From positions 124,001 to 188,000 of the forward strand of contig NZ_LMID01000011.1 of NCBI RefSeq assembly GCF_001428605.1: a DNA stretch of 64,000 nucleotides, read 5' to 3'. The notes under the pieces were generated by a model. It was given only the letters and a program-made list of their open reading frames with translations, made no database searches and was not told the DNA's origin. The position numbers were made by a program, and so were the translations under genes. This DNA is from Sphingomonas sp. Root720. Its GTDB lineage: Bacteria; Pseudomonadota; Alphaproteobacteria; Sphingomonadales; Sphingomonadaceae. Positions within the stretch are counted from its first letter, which is position 1. The number at the start of each line of letters is the position of its first letter. Positions 9,122 through 17,365 of this stretch are shown here, one piece after another.

Positions 9122-10465
9122 ATGCCGGATCTTTCGACCCACGACCCTATCAGGCGGGAAGTCTCGGACGAGTTGGTGGAGATGCTGCGCCAGCACGCCA
9201 TTCCCCTCCCCTCGCCCGCCAGGGCTGAAGATTTCGGCGCCTTCTTCGACCGTTTCGGCGATGCGCGAGTCGTTCTGCTGGGCGAGGCCACGCATGGCAC
9301 GTCCGAGTTCTACCGAGCCCGCGCCGCGATCACCCGCCGGCTGGTCGAACGCCATGGATTCAACATCGTCGCTGTGGAAGCCGATTGGCCCGATGCCGCC
9401 CGCATCGACGATTATGTCCGGCATCAGGCGCCCCGCCCGCAGCGCGGCGATGCGTTCGCGCGCTTCCCGACCTGGATGTGGCGCAACATCGAGGTACTCG
9501 AATTCGGCGACTGGCTGCACCGTCACAATGCCGGCCTGCCCGAGGACCGCCGCGCGTCGTTCCATGGGCTCGACGTCTACAGCCTCGGCGAATCGATGCA
9601 CGCGGTGCTGGCCTATCTCGATACCGTCGATCCGGCGGAGGCTGCCATCGCCCGCAAGCGCTACGGCTGCCTCACCCCTTGGCAGGACGAACCGGCACAT
9701 TACGGCCACGCGGTCGTCCGCGGCGGTCGTCATAGTTGCGAGGATCGCGCGGTCGCACAGCTTCGCGAACTTCTCGCCGGCCGTCTCGACTATATCGGCG
9801 GCGATGGCGAACGCTGGTTCGACGCGGTCCAGAATGCCCGGATCGTTCGCGCAGCAGAGCGTTACTATCGAGCGATGTACCAGAGCTCCACCGAGAGCTG
9901 GAATCTGCGCGACCGCCACATGTTCGAAACGCTGCAGGCGCTGCTCGCGCATCGCGGTGACGGCGCCAAGGCGGTGGTCTGGGCCCACAACAGCCACGTC
10001 GGCAACGCCGCCGCGACCTCGATGGGCTGGCAGGGCCAGTTCAACATCGGCGAGCTCTGTCGCATGGCCCATGGCGACGATGCTGTGCTGATCGGCTTCG
10101 GCACCGATACCGGCACGGTAGCCGCGGCGGACGATTGGGGCGCCGACATGAGGATCATGACGGTCCGTCCCGCACGGCCCGACAGTTACGAGCATGCCTT
10201 CCGACGCGTCGGCCTCGCCCGCACGCTGACCGATTGGCGCGGGAACGACCGGCGGGCGTTGGCGGACATGCTTCGCAGGCCGCTGCTAGAGCGGGCGATC
10301 GGCGTCGTCTACCGCCCCGAGTCCGAACTGCTCAGCCATTATTTCGAGGCGGTCCTCGCCGAACAGTTCGACGCCTGGGTCTGGTTCGATCAGACGACCG
10401 CCGTTACGCCGCTCGGCCACGAACGGCCGCACGGTGCGCCGGAAACCTGGCCGTTCGGGCTATGA
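9122..10465 (+). CDS. Erythromycin-esterase family protein
   Basis: 447 residues of the EreA/EreB superfamily, whose members use a histidine-based mechanism on ester or related substrates. Diagnostic motifs are LLGEATHGTSEF (about 51-62), AVEADWPDA (about 86-94) and WAHNSHVGNA (about 286-295). It is the first gene of a tightly packed operon (next start overlaps as ATGA) with a hydrolase, a phosphoribosyltransferase and a host-attachment-like protein. In such proteobacterial stress clusters this family is unlikely to exist for macrolide resistance; its natural substrate is unknown. GGAG-type binding sites (GGAGCCGGAGAGGAG) precede the ATG at 9122. Confidence 0.9.
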   Translation: MPDLSTHDPIRREVSDELVEMLRQHAIPLPSPARAEDFGAFFDRFGDARVVLLGEATHGTSEFYRARAAITRRLVERHGFNIVAVEADWPDAARIDDYVRHQAPRPQRGDAFARFPTWMWRNIEVLEFGDWLHRHNAGLPEDRRASFHGLDVYSLGESMHAVLAYLDTVDPAEAAIARKRYGCLTPWQDEPAHYGHAVVRGGRHSCEDRAVAQLRELLAGRLDYIGGDGERWFDAVQNARIVRAAERYYRAMYQSSTESWNLRDRHMFETLQALLAHRGDGAKAVVWAHNSHVGNAAATSMGWQGQFNIGELCRMAHGDDAVLIGFGTDTGTVAAADDWGADMRIMTVRPARPDSYEHAFRRVGLARTLTDWRGNDRRALADMLRRPLLERAIGVVYRPESELLSHYFEAVLAEQFDAWVWFDQTTAVTPLGHERPHGAPETWPFGL

Positions 10466-11127
10466 CGACGGATCTGCTTGTGGGCGGCAAGCCTCTTGCC
10501 GTCACGATCCGACCTGACGGATTGCACGGATTGCTGGGCATCCCCACATCGCCCAAGGGACTCGTCATCTTCGCGCATGGCAGCGGCAGCGGGCGCCTGA
10601 GCCCGCGCAACAACCATGTCGCGAGCGGACTTCGCGAGGCGGGGCTCGCCACCCTGCTGATCGATCTGCTGACGCCGGACGAGGAGCAGGATCGCACCAA
10701 GGTCTTCGATATTCCGCTGCTGGCTTCGCGCCTGTCGGGCGCGGCAACATGGGTGCGGCTCGTCCCGGAACTCAGGCGGCTTCCCATCGGCTACTTCGGT
10801 GCCAGCACGGGCGCCGGCGCCGCGCTGCTCGCGGCATCCACGGCGGGATCGGACATCGCGGCCATCGTTTCGCGCGGCGGCCGCCCCGACCTGGCCGGGG
10901 CGAAGGCCCTCGCCCGCGTCCGGGCGGCGACGCTGCTCATCGTCGGGAGCCGCGATGTTCCCGTAATCGATCTCAACCGGGTGGCGATGCGTCATCTGCG
11001 TGTCGAGAAGCAGCTGGTGATCGTTCCGGGTGCGACCCATTTGTTCGAGGAACCGGGCACGCTGGACGAAGTGATCCGCCACGCAACCGGCTGGTTCGCC
11101 CGCCATTTCGAGGAGGTTGGACGATGA
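10462..11127 (+). CDS. Dienelactone-hydrolase-like alpha/beta hydrolase
   Basis: 221-residue cytoplasmic alpha/beta hydrolase of the DLH type. The nucleophile Ser lies in FGASTGAG (about residue 115), the Asp in GSRDVPV (about 163) and the His in GATHLFEEP (about 192), giving a complete Ser-Asp-His triad. An oxyanion-loop-like HGSGSGRLSPRN follows the first strand. The start overlaps the stop of the esterase-like gene (ATGA at 10462), so the two are translationally coupled, and its own stop overlaps the next start in the same way. The substrate is not predictable from sequence. Confidence 0.9.
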   Translation: MTTDLLVGGKPLAVTIRPDGLHGLLGIPTSPKGLVIFAHGSGSGRLSPRNNHVASGLREAGLATLLIDLLTPDEEQDRTKVFDIPLLASRLSGAATWVRLVPELRRLPIGYFGASTGAGAALLAASTAGSDIAAIVSRGGRPDLAGAKALARVRAATLLIVGSRDVPVIDLNRVAMRHLRVEKQLVIVPGATHLFEEPGTLDEVIRHATGWFARHFEEVGR

Positions 11128-11825
11128 GCAGACGCGATTTCACCTTTCACGACCGCCGCGAAGCAGGCCAACGGCTGGCGCGGGCGCTCGATCGTCATGC
11201 GTCCGCCCATCCGCTCGTGCTGGCCCTGCCCCGCGGAGGCGTCCCGGTCGCCTATGAGGTCGCACGCGCGCTCGATGCCGAACTGGACCTGCTCTTCGTG
11301 CGCAAACTCGGTGCTCCCGGTTATGAGGAGCTGGGTATCGGCGCGGTCGTCGATGGCGCCGATCCGCAACTGGTCCTCAACGAGGACATCGTTCGCCAGT
11401 TCGCTCCCAGTCCCAACTATATTCGGGCCGAAATGCAGCGGCAGCTCGCGGAGATCGAACGCCGCCGCCGCGTCTATCTCGGCAACGGCGCACCGATCCG
11501 CGTCGATGGACGGACGGTGATTCTGGTTGACGACGGGATCGCGACCGGGGGCACGGTGAAGGCGGCCCTCAAAGCGTTGCGCAAGGCGCATGCGAGGAGG
11601 ATCATTCTCGCGGTGCCGGTTGCACCCGCCGACAGTGTCGCCGCCCTACGCGGGGAATGTGACGAGTTGGTGTGCCTCGCCCAGCCGGAACCCTTCCATG
11701 CGGTCGGCACGCACTACGCCGTCTTCGACCAGACAAGCGACGCGGAGGTCATAGGCCTGCTCGAGGATGCCCGACGGTTCCCCTCACACCCATTCCACGA
11801 CGCAGACCCCCAGAAGGAAGGATGA
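11124..11825 (+). CDS. Type I phosphoribosyltransferase family protein
   Basis: 233-residue PRTase-fold protein. The PRPP-binding loop is VDDGIATGGT (about 134-143), and the N-terminal LALPRGGVPVAYEVA (about 35-49) matches stand-alone predicted PRTases found beside dienelactone hydrolases in stress clusters. Residues normally giving base specificity are not recognisable, so a purine/pyrimidine salvage role should not be assumed. The ATG at 11124 overlaps the hydrolase stop (ATGA); the next gene starts four bases after its own stop. Confidence 0.9.
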   Translation: MSRRDFTFHDRREAGQRLARALDRHASAHPLVLALPRGGVPVAYEVARALDAELDLLFVRKLGAPGYEELGIGAVVDGADPQLVLNEDIVRQFAPSPNYIRAEMQRQLAEIERRRRVYLGNGAPIRVDGRTVILVDDGIATGGTVKAALKALRKAHARRIILAVPVAPADSVAALRGECDELVCLAQPEPFHAVGTHYAVFDQTSDAEVIGLLEDARRFPSHPFHDADPQKEG

Positions 11826-11829
11826 TGTC

Positions 11830-12267
11830 ATGCTGCTTCCGCACGGAACCCTGATACTCGTGGTAGATGGCAGTCGGATGAGGTTGCTGCGCAATGGCGG
11901 CAACGACGTCTCCGTCGAACTGGAAGTTCTCGAGGAGAGCGCGCTCGACAATCCGGCCAGCCATGTCCTGGGTTCGGCGGCGCCGGGACGCGCATTCGAG
12001 AGCAGCGGCAGCGCCCGCCACTCCTATTCCGCGTCCGACCTCCATCAACGTCGGGAGGATCGGTTCGGACAGGAGGCCATGAAGCTGCTGTGCCGAAAGG
12101 CATTGGATGGCGTGCCAATCGTCATGATCGCTCCGCCGCATATGCTTGCAACGCTGCGCGCCGCCCGCGACCACCGGCTGCAGCTTCAGGTGCTTGCGGA
12201 GATCGACAAGGACATGACGCACTGCTCCCCTACCGAGATATCGTCCTTTCTGCGCAAGCGCACATAA
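11830..12267 (+). CDS. Host-attachment / baeRF-like family protein
   Basis: 145 residues resembling the 'protein required for attachment to host cells' family, which is related in fold to bacterial relatives of eRF1 (baeRF). It opens with a Gly-rich strand TLILVVDGSRMRLLRNGG, has a basic/Ser-rich linker around residues 55-85, and ends with a domain bearing PIVMIAPPHMLATLR. Function is unproven in any organism I can name with certainty; ribosome-associated roles have been suggested by homology. The ATG at 11830 was chosen over an upstream ATG because AAGGAAGGAT precedes it. Last gene of the operon. Confidence 0.8.
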   Translation: MLLPHGTLILVVDGSRMRLLRNGGNDVSVELEVLEESALDNPASHVLGSAAPGRAFESSGSARHSYSASDLHQRREDRFGQEAMKLLCRKALDGVPIVMIAPPHMLATLRAARDHRLQLQVLAEIDKDMTHCSPTEISSFLRKRT

Positions 12268-12333
12268 TGAAATAACGCTGGGCCGGTCGTCTCGCTAACG
12301 GCCGAGATGCAGCGCCGTTCGCAGGTCTCGGCA

Positions 12334-12846
12334 CTATGCGTCGAACAGCCCGTTCTGCATCGCCCAGATGGCCGCTTGGGTGCGGTTAGCCACCTGTAGC
12401 TTTCGGAGGGTCGCCTTCACGTGCACCTTTACCGTGGCTTCGCTGATTCCGAGGCGACGGGCGATCGTCTTGTTGGCGCACCCCTTGCCGAGTTCCCGGA
12501 GAACCTCGACTTCCCGATCGGACAGAAGCGCACAGGCCAAGGTGGCGCCTTCTGCTCTGTGGAGCGAGTTCTCGCGCATCAATGCCGCCTTCACCCACTC
12601 GCTATCCAGTCGATCGGCAAGCATCACCAGCCTCGCAGGATGATCCTTCTTGAGCTTTTGGCAGAAGCCTACGTCCTGCCCGGCATGGCCATAATCGACG
12701 ATGAGGATAGATCGCATGTCATTTGGTACGACTCCCCGCGCGTGATCGCCGCTTGAAGGAGAAAAATCTACCGGGTTGGTGGCAAGACGGCAGCGCGATT
12801 TTTCGTCGTGGCCGCTGCCTCCCTGTGGCAAAGCTATCGTGACCAT
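12334..12846 (-). CDS. Orphan LuxR/FixJ-type regulator with degenerate receiver
   Basis: 170 residues. The C-terminal GerE helix-turn-helix (about 107-165: LSDREVEVLRELGKG, NKTIARRLGISEATVKVHV) is intact. The N-terminal part contains a receiver-like first strand, MRSILIVDYGHAG (about 44-56), but the domain is about 60 residues long and has no phosphoacceptor in the usual LxxLDxxMP context, so phosphorylation control is doubtful. An alternative start is the Met at 12717. AAGGAGCG precedes the chosen ATG. It sits between units that carry the sGTA-N4-TACs dyad and is the best local candidate for their activator (inference). Confidence 0.85.
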   Translation of the reverse strand: MVTIALPQGGSGHDEKSRCRLATNPVDFSPSSGDHARGVVPNDMRSILIVDYGHAGQDVGFCQKLKKDHPARLVMLADRLDSEWVKAALMRENSLHRAEGATLACALLSDREVEVLRELGKGCANKTIARRLGISEATVKVHVKATLRKLQVANRTQAAIWAMQNGLFDA

Positions 12847-13117
12847 ATAACGCTCCTTACGAATTTGCCCAGATAACAGGGCACAATCCGAGCGGGTATC
12901 AGCATTATTACTTATAATATTATCATTAGATCCTAGGCGTATTTCCGGCCATAGCTTAGGGGAGCGCGATCTAGCCGCGAGACTATTTAGTATATGTCTC
13001 TTGCTAATAGGAGTTACACCTAATTACGATAATTTCGTTTCGAGGGTCAATATCGACTTCCTCCGATTCACACTAATCGGATTTTGATTTGACCGTGCTC
13101 TGTGAGGAATCGCAGCC
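12847..13117. other. AT-rich intergenic region between luxR-type gene and small gene
   Basis: About 270 bases without a gene, clearly richer in A+T than its neighbours. It contains TATAATATTATCATTAGATC (about 12914-12933), a CCTAGG near 12933 and a GATAAT at 13028-13033. It separates divergent genes and therefore must hold both promoters. I could not assign either with confidence, and the four-site activator dyad is not present here. Confidence 0.5.
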
Positions 13118-13273
13118 GTGAACAATTTCGTAATTAGAGAAAACATCGCTCGCTTCGAAAAAGCCATCACGCTCGAAAACGACATCGAGAAGATCATGGT
13201 TTTGCGAACTCTGCTCGAACGGGAAAAAGCAAAAATCGTCCCGGCAAGATCAGCCGATCAGAATTTTCCCTGA
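13118..13273 (+). CDS. Small conserved-type protein, 51 residues
   Basis: GTG at 13118 is preceded by GAGGA (13104-13108) with nine bases of spacing; the stop is TGA at 13271-13273. The protein begins NNFVIRENIARFEKAI and continues with a charged, probably helical stretch ending LLEREKAK. It resembles short alphaproteobacterial proteins of the form 'xxxVIRxNIxxFxxLLxxExDxxKxxxLxxLLxxExxK' that are often found near LuxR/FixJ regulators. Function unknown. Base composition is lower in GC than neighbours. Confidence 0.6.
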   Translation: MNNFVIRENIARFEKAITLENDIEKIMVLRTLLEREKAKIVPARSADQNFP

Positions 13274-13342
13274 GCACACCCTGGGTATGTCGGGTTGCAC
13301 GCCATTGGAAACCTTATGGTGACGTCCTGAGCCTGTCCGACG

Positions 13343-14356
13343 CTACCGTTCAGGCGCGGACTGCGCCGCGGACCGGTGCAGCAAGGTCCGCCGCATGAGG
13401 ACGAGCCCGGGAACGAGCGGTAGCCACAGCGTCAGCATCCTCAGCAACAGCGTTCCGGCGAGCGCCGCCTCGATAGGTACGCCCAACAGCTTGAGCGTTG
13501 CGGTACAGACCAGTTCGAAGCTGCCCAATCCCAAAGGAATTGGACCCAATGTAACCGCGACCGACGCCAGGATGAGGGCAATGAGTGCGGTCGCGAAAGC
13601 CACCGGCTGGCCGAAGGCCTGGAGGCAGGCGGCCAGGGTCGCGATATCGGCCAGGAAGATGCCGGCGTTGTACAGTCCGACTCTCGCCAGCAAATGCCGG
13701 TCCCGCAGCAGGCGCGCCGGAGCGAGCGACACCGTCTCGAGAAGCTTTCGGATGAATCCGATATTCTCGATTCGGGGTGGAAGCGGCCGGCTGCCGCGAT
13801 GCCGCAGCCAGATCGCAAGGGAGGGAATGGCTGTCGCCACGATCAGGAACGCCGTGACCGCGCCAACCAACGGCGGCGTCGCCTTGCCATGCAGCCACAG
13901 CAGGAACAGCGCCGCCAGCGCGAAGACCATATAGGCGGCATAAAAGCCGATCATCGAGATGAGTAGCGCCGCCATCGCGTTGCCGCGGGTAATGCCGATG
14001 GCGACAAGCTGGTCGATCAGCAGGACGTTGCCACCCATGCCGGCGCTGGGGAGCGCCTGATCCGCGAACAGCTTTGCGATCGCGATGCGCAGCAGCGATC
14101 TCAGCGGGCGCGGCGTCCCGGCGCGGACAAGCACTGCGCGCCAGCCCAAAGCGACATTGGCATAGGTTGACAGCTGGAAGAGTATCGCGACCGCGAGCCA
14201 GGCCGGCCGGGCCTGCTCCGCGAGGCGCAGGAAGTTGTCAATGTCGCCGAAGCGCATGACGATTCCGCCGAGCGCGGCGAGCAGGAGCAGTACCAGGAAC
14301 CAGGTCCGCCAGGAGCCGCCCCTTCTCCGCGCCGGGCTCTGATCGCTGGCGATCAC
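13343..14356 (-). CDS. UPF0104 / lysylphosphatidylglycerol-synthase TM-domain protein
   Basis: 337-residue polytopic membrane protein with roughly eight hydrophobic segments, beginning with a basic N-terminus and WRTWFLVLLLLAALGGIV. It matches the flippase-like membrane domain of MprF (UPF0104) without the synthase half, and such proteins may move lipids across the inner membrane. The GTG start at 14356 overlaps the stop of the P-type ATPase (GTGA), so it is the last gene of that operon. Confidence 0.8.
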   Translation of the reverse strand: MIASDQSPARRRGGSWRTWFLVLLLLAALGGIVMRFGDIDNFLRLAEQARPAWLAVAILFQLSTYANVALGWRAVLVRAGTPRPLRSLLRIAIAKLFADQALPSAGMGGNVLLIDQLVAIGITRGNAMAALLISMIGFYAAYMVFALAALFLLWLHGKATPPLVGAVTAFLIVATAIPSLAIWLRHRGSRPLPPRIENIGFIRKLLETVSLAPARLLRDRHLLARVGLYNAGIFLADIATLAACLQAFGQPVAFATALIALILASVAVTLGPIPLGLGSFELVCTATLKLLGVPIEAALAGTLLLRMLTLWLPLVPGLVLMRRTLLHRSAAQSAPER

Positions 14357-16956
14357 CGGTCGCCCCTATAGAAGCGACGTTTCGCGACTTCCGTCACGAC
14401 GGCATAGAGCGCCACGACGACGAGCGAGACGAGGAGCATTTTCGGTTCGAGCGACCGGAACTCGAAGAGGCGTGCCAGGCTTCCTGCATAAGGCAGCGAC
14501 AGTGCGAAGCCAGCCATGAAGATACTGCTCCAGAGCAGCAAGGACGAAGGGGCACTCTTGTAGAAGGCGCGTCGTGTCCGCAGCACGAACAACACGACGA
14601 TCTCCGTCAACAGCGAGATGAGGAACCAGCTCGTACGGAAGCCCTGTGTGTCGGCGTGCATCACCAGACGGAGCACCGCAAAGCCGAGCAAGTCGAAGCA
14701 GGTGCTGATCAGACCGAAATAGATCATGAACCGCCGAATCTCCCGCACATCCCAATGCTGAGCCTCCGCCAGGCTTTCCTTGTCCACCGCATCCTTGGCG
14801 ATCGCCACGGAGGGCAGATCGGACAGGAAATTGTTGAGCAGGATCTGAGTCGGCAGCAGCGGCAGGAAGGGCAGCAGCAACGTCGCCAGCGCCATGCTGA
14901 TCATGTTGCCGAAATTCGCGCTGATCGTGATCGAGATGTACTTCAACGTGTTGGCGAAGATCCGCCGCCCGTCCTCGACTCCCAGCCTGATGATGTGGAG
15001 ATCGGGACGCAGCAGAACGATATCCGCGCTCTCCCGCGCCACGTCGACCGCATTGTCCACCGAAATCCCGACATCGGCCGCGCGTAGCGCCGGCGCGTCG
15101 TTGATGCCGTCGCCCAGATAGCCCACCGCGCGCCCGGCATGTTGAAGGGCGCGGACGATCCGCTCCTTCTGCTGCGGCTCGATCTCGGCGAAAACGGTGG
15201 TGGCTTCGGCGCGCTCCGCAAGCGCCGCGTCGTCCAGCCCGTCAAGAACGTCCCCCGTCAGGATGATCTTGGAAAGGCCAATGGCCGAAGCGACGTGCAG
15301 GCTCACATGGCGGCTGTCTCCGCTGATGATCTTGATCGCGATCCCCTGCCGTCGCAAAGCCGCGACCGTTGCCTTCACCCCATGCTTCGGTGGGTCGGAA
15401 AACAATAGGAAGCCCTCGAGGAGAGCCGATCCCTCGGCGCCCGTCGATACGGCGAGAAGACGGAACCCGGCCTCTCCCTTGGCGGCCGCGAAGCGCGCGA
15501 GACGTTCACGGCAAGCGTCATCGATCGGAATGGCGCCCTGCGGGCTTGCCAGCGCCGTACAGTGCGGCAGCACCGCGTTGACGGCGCCCTTGCAAATCGT
15601 CACTTCGCCGCAGCCGGGAAGCGCGGCGGTGACGCTGAACCGACGGCGCACGAAATCATAGGGTATCTCACCTGTCTTGATCGCCTGGCCGACATCCACG
15701 CTTGCGGCCCGCGCGGCGGCGAGGATTGCTGCGTCGAGCGGGCTTTCCATGGCGGTCTGCAGGATGGAGTTGATCGCCGCCAGCCGAAGGACGGCGACCG
15801 AGGGAACACCCGCCGCGTCGACCGCGGCGCTGAGCGCTATCGCGCCCTTGGTGAGCGTTCCCGTCTTGTCGGTGCACAGCACGTCGATACCGCCGAAATT
15901 CTGGATCGCCTCGAGCCGGCGCACCAGCACGCCATGCTGCGCCATTTCGCGCGCGCCCGCCGCCAGCGTGACGCTGACGATCGCTGGCAGAAGCTCGGGC
16001 GAGATCGCCACGGCGAGTGCCATCGCGAACAGCAGCGATTCCACGATCGGCCGGTGCAGCAGCACGCTCGCGACCAGCACCAACGCCACGACGACGAGCA
16101 TGATCCGCACCAGCATCGTGCCGAACGCCGACAGGCCGCGCGCGAACTCGGTGGACCGCTCCGCGCTTTCCAGTCTCTCTTCGATCGCACCGAACAGCGT
16201 GTCTCTACCGACCCGTGCGACCAGCATCCTGCCCATGCCGCTGCGTATGGAGGTGCCCTGGAAAACGGCATTGCGCCGGTCGGAAAGCGCCGCTTCGGGC
16301 GCGGCGACGCCGGGACTTTTTTCGACGGGAAACGCTTCACCGGATAGTGCGGCTTCGTCCACCGACAGCCCCTTGGCCATGAGGACGATGCCGTCGGCGG
16401 CGATCAGATCACCGGCCTTCAAAGCGACGATATCGCCAGGCACCAGTTTTTCCGCCGGCAGCTTCTGCTCCACACCGTCGCGAACGACCCGGACCTGGTG
16501 CACGAGCCGCGAACGAAGTTCGGCAATGGCGCGCGACGCCCGATATTCCTGAACGAAGCCGAGCACGGCGCTTCCGACGACGATGGCCAGGATGATGGCT
16601 GCATCGATCCATTCGCGCAGAAGCAACGCCAGGATGGCTCCCGCCACGAGGATGAGGACAAGAGGGCTCCTGAACTGACCGAGAAACAGGCGCAGCGGGA
16701 TCGGCACATGTCCGTATCGCGGCGACGGGGATTGCACGCGCGCCATGGCTTCCGTGCTGGACAGGCCCTCGACCGAAGCATGGAGCTGGTGGATCAGTTG
16801 GTCGCCGGCGATACTCCAGAACGGCGCGGCTGCTCCGGGCGGACCGTTCGACATCGGTCCCGGCGGTCGCCCGCCGTCGGTCGGGCGATCGCGTTTCCGC
16901 ACCCCGAGCGGGCGGCTGATGTCTTCGGCAAGCTCATATAGCCGGCGGCCGATCAT
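14353..16956 (-). CDS. mgtA: MgtA-like magnesium-translocating P-type ATPase
   Basis: 867-residue P-type ATPase. It shows the actuator SGE (LSGEAFPVEK, about 206), the phosphorylation motif CTDKTGTLTKG (Asp about 359), the hinge GDGINDAPALRAADVGI (about 612), and a C-terminal membrane region with FLPLLPTQILLNNFLSD and VREIRRFMIYFG. These fit the MgtA (P3B) branch, which imports Mg2+, better than Ca2+ pumps; ion choice remains an inference. The extreme N-terminus is uncertain: Met at 16854 is an alternative, because residues 1-34 are basic and poorly constrained. It lies 77 nt downstream of a small gene that carries the regulon promoter. Confidence 0.88.
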   Translation of the reverse strand: MIGRRLYELAEDISRPLGVRKRDRPTDGGRPPGPMSNGPPGAAAPFWSIAGDQLIHQLHASVEGLSSTEAMARVQSPSPRYGHVPIPLRLFLGQFRSPLVLILVAGAILALLLREWIDAAIILAIVVGSAVLGFVQEYRASRAIAELRSRLVHQVRVVRDGVEQKLPAEKLVPGDIVALKAGDLIAADGIVLMAKGLSVDEAALSGEAFPVEKSPGVAAPEAALSDRRNAVFQGTSIRSGMGRMLVARVGRDTLFGAIEERLESAERSTEFARGLSAFGTMLVRIMLVVVALVLVASVLLHRPIVESLLFAMALAVAISPELLPAIVSVTLAAGAREMAQHGVLVRRLEAIQNFGGIDVLCTDKTGTLTKGAIALSAAVDAAGVPSVAVLRLAAINSILQTAMESPLDAAILAAARAASVDVGQAIKTGEIPYDFVRRRFSVTAALPGCGEVTICKGAVNAVLPHCTALASPQGAIPIDDACRERLARFAAAKGEAGFRLLAVSTGAEGSALLEGFLLFSDPPKHGVKATVAALRRQGIAIKIISGDSRHVSLHVASAIGLSKIILTGDVLDGLDDAALAERAEATTVFAEIEPQQKERIVRALQHAGRAVGYLGDGINDAPALRAADVGISVDNAVDVARESADIVLLRPDLHIIRLGVEDGRRIFANTLKYISITISANFGNMISMALATLLLPFLPLLPTQILLNNFLSDLPSVAIAKDAVDKESLAEAQHWDVREIRRFMIYFGLISTCFDLLGFAVLRLVMHADTQGFRTSWFLISLLTEIVVLFVLRTRRAFYKSAPSSLLLWSSIFMAGFALSLPYAGSLARLFEFRSLEPKMLLVSLVVVALYAVVTEVAKRRFYRGDR

Positions 16957-17033
16957 GGCCGCTGCAGCCGGTGCCAGCTATCTGCAGAGCTGCGCGTCGA
17001 AAATGTGGCCATCTTCCCGCTTCTCCCCGACGA

Positions 17034-17264
17034 TCAGGCGAACAGCCATTGTTCGCTCTCGACCTCGATCTCCGGCGGGACGGCGAGTTGATCATGCGGC
17101 GCATGGCAGGCCGTATGCCGGACGGACGGCATCGTCGCCGCAGCATCCAGCATCAGACAGAACCAATGGCCCCCGATGGTCATTGGCAAATGCCAGAATT
17201 TCAGGAGCGACGATGCCGCCTCTAGCAGGTCCGCGACAGCGGCCTTCGTGGATCGGCTGGTCAT
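17034..17264 (-). CDS. Small uncharacterised protein upstream of mgtA
   Basis: 76 residues, starting MTSRSTKAAVADLLEAAS and containing FWHLPMTIGGHWFCL (about 23-37); two Cys and several His are spread through it. No family recognised. The ATG at 17264 is preceded by GGAGG with six bases between, and is 29 nt from the -10 box of regulon site B, a spacing shared with ppsA and uspA. That makes translation likely. The first codons and leader resemble the leader ORF at 7510. It probably heads the mgtA operon. Confidence 0.65.
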   Translation of the reverse strand: MTSRSTKAAVADLLEAASSLLKFWHLPMTIGGHWFCLMLDAAATMPSVRHTACHAPHDQLAVPPEIEVESEQWLFA

Positions 17265-17293
17265 GACGGCCTCCATTGCGAGTCCGTGGTCAG

Positions 17294-17334
17294 CTTAGGT
17301 CGATAGAGTCAGCGGCCCCATTGGTAACTGTACC
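17294..17334 (-). promoter_or_regulatory. Shared activator dyad plus -10 box, site B (mgtA operon)
   Basis: On the minus strand the dyad GGTACAGTTACC (17334-17323) is a perfect GGTA/TACC inverted repeat. It is followed 33 bp later (counted from the T of TACAG) by CCTAAG (17299-17294). Twenty-nine bases separate the -10 box from the ATG at 17264. No -35 consensus is present (AATGGG at that place). Best of the four sites. Confidence 0.7.
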
Positions 17335-17365
17335 TAAGGCCGGAGCGGCAGGAAACCGATGGGCT

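Noticed and set aside
9122-10465. Reading the esterase-like gene as a macrolide-resistance determinant
   Set aside because: It sits in a chromosomal stress operon with no mobile element or other resistance gene; the family is broad and mostly uncharacterised.
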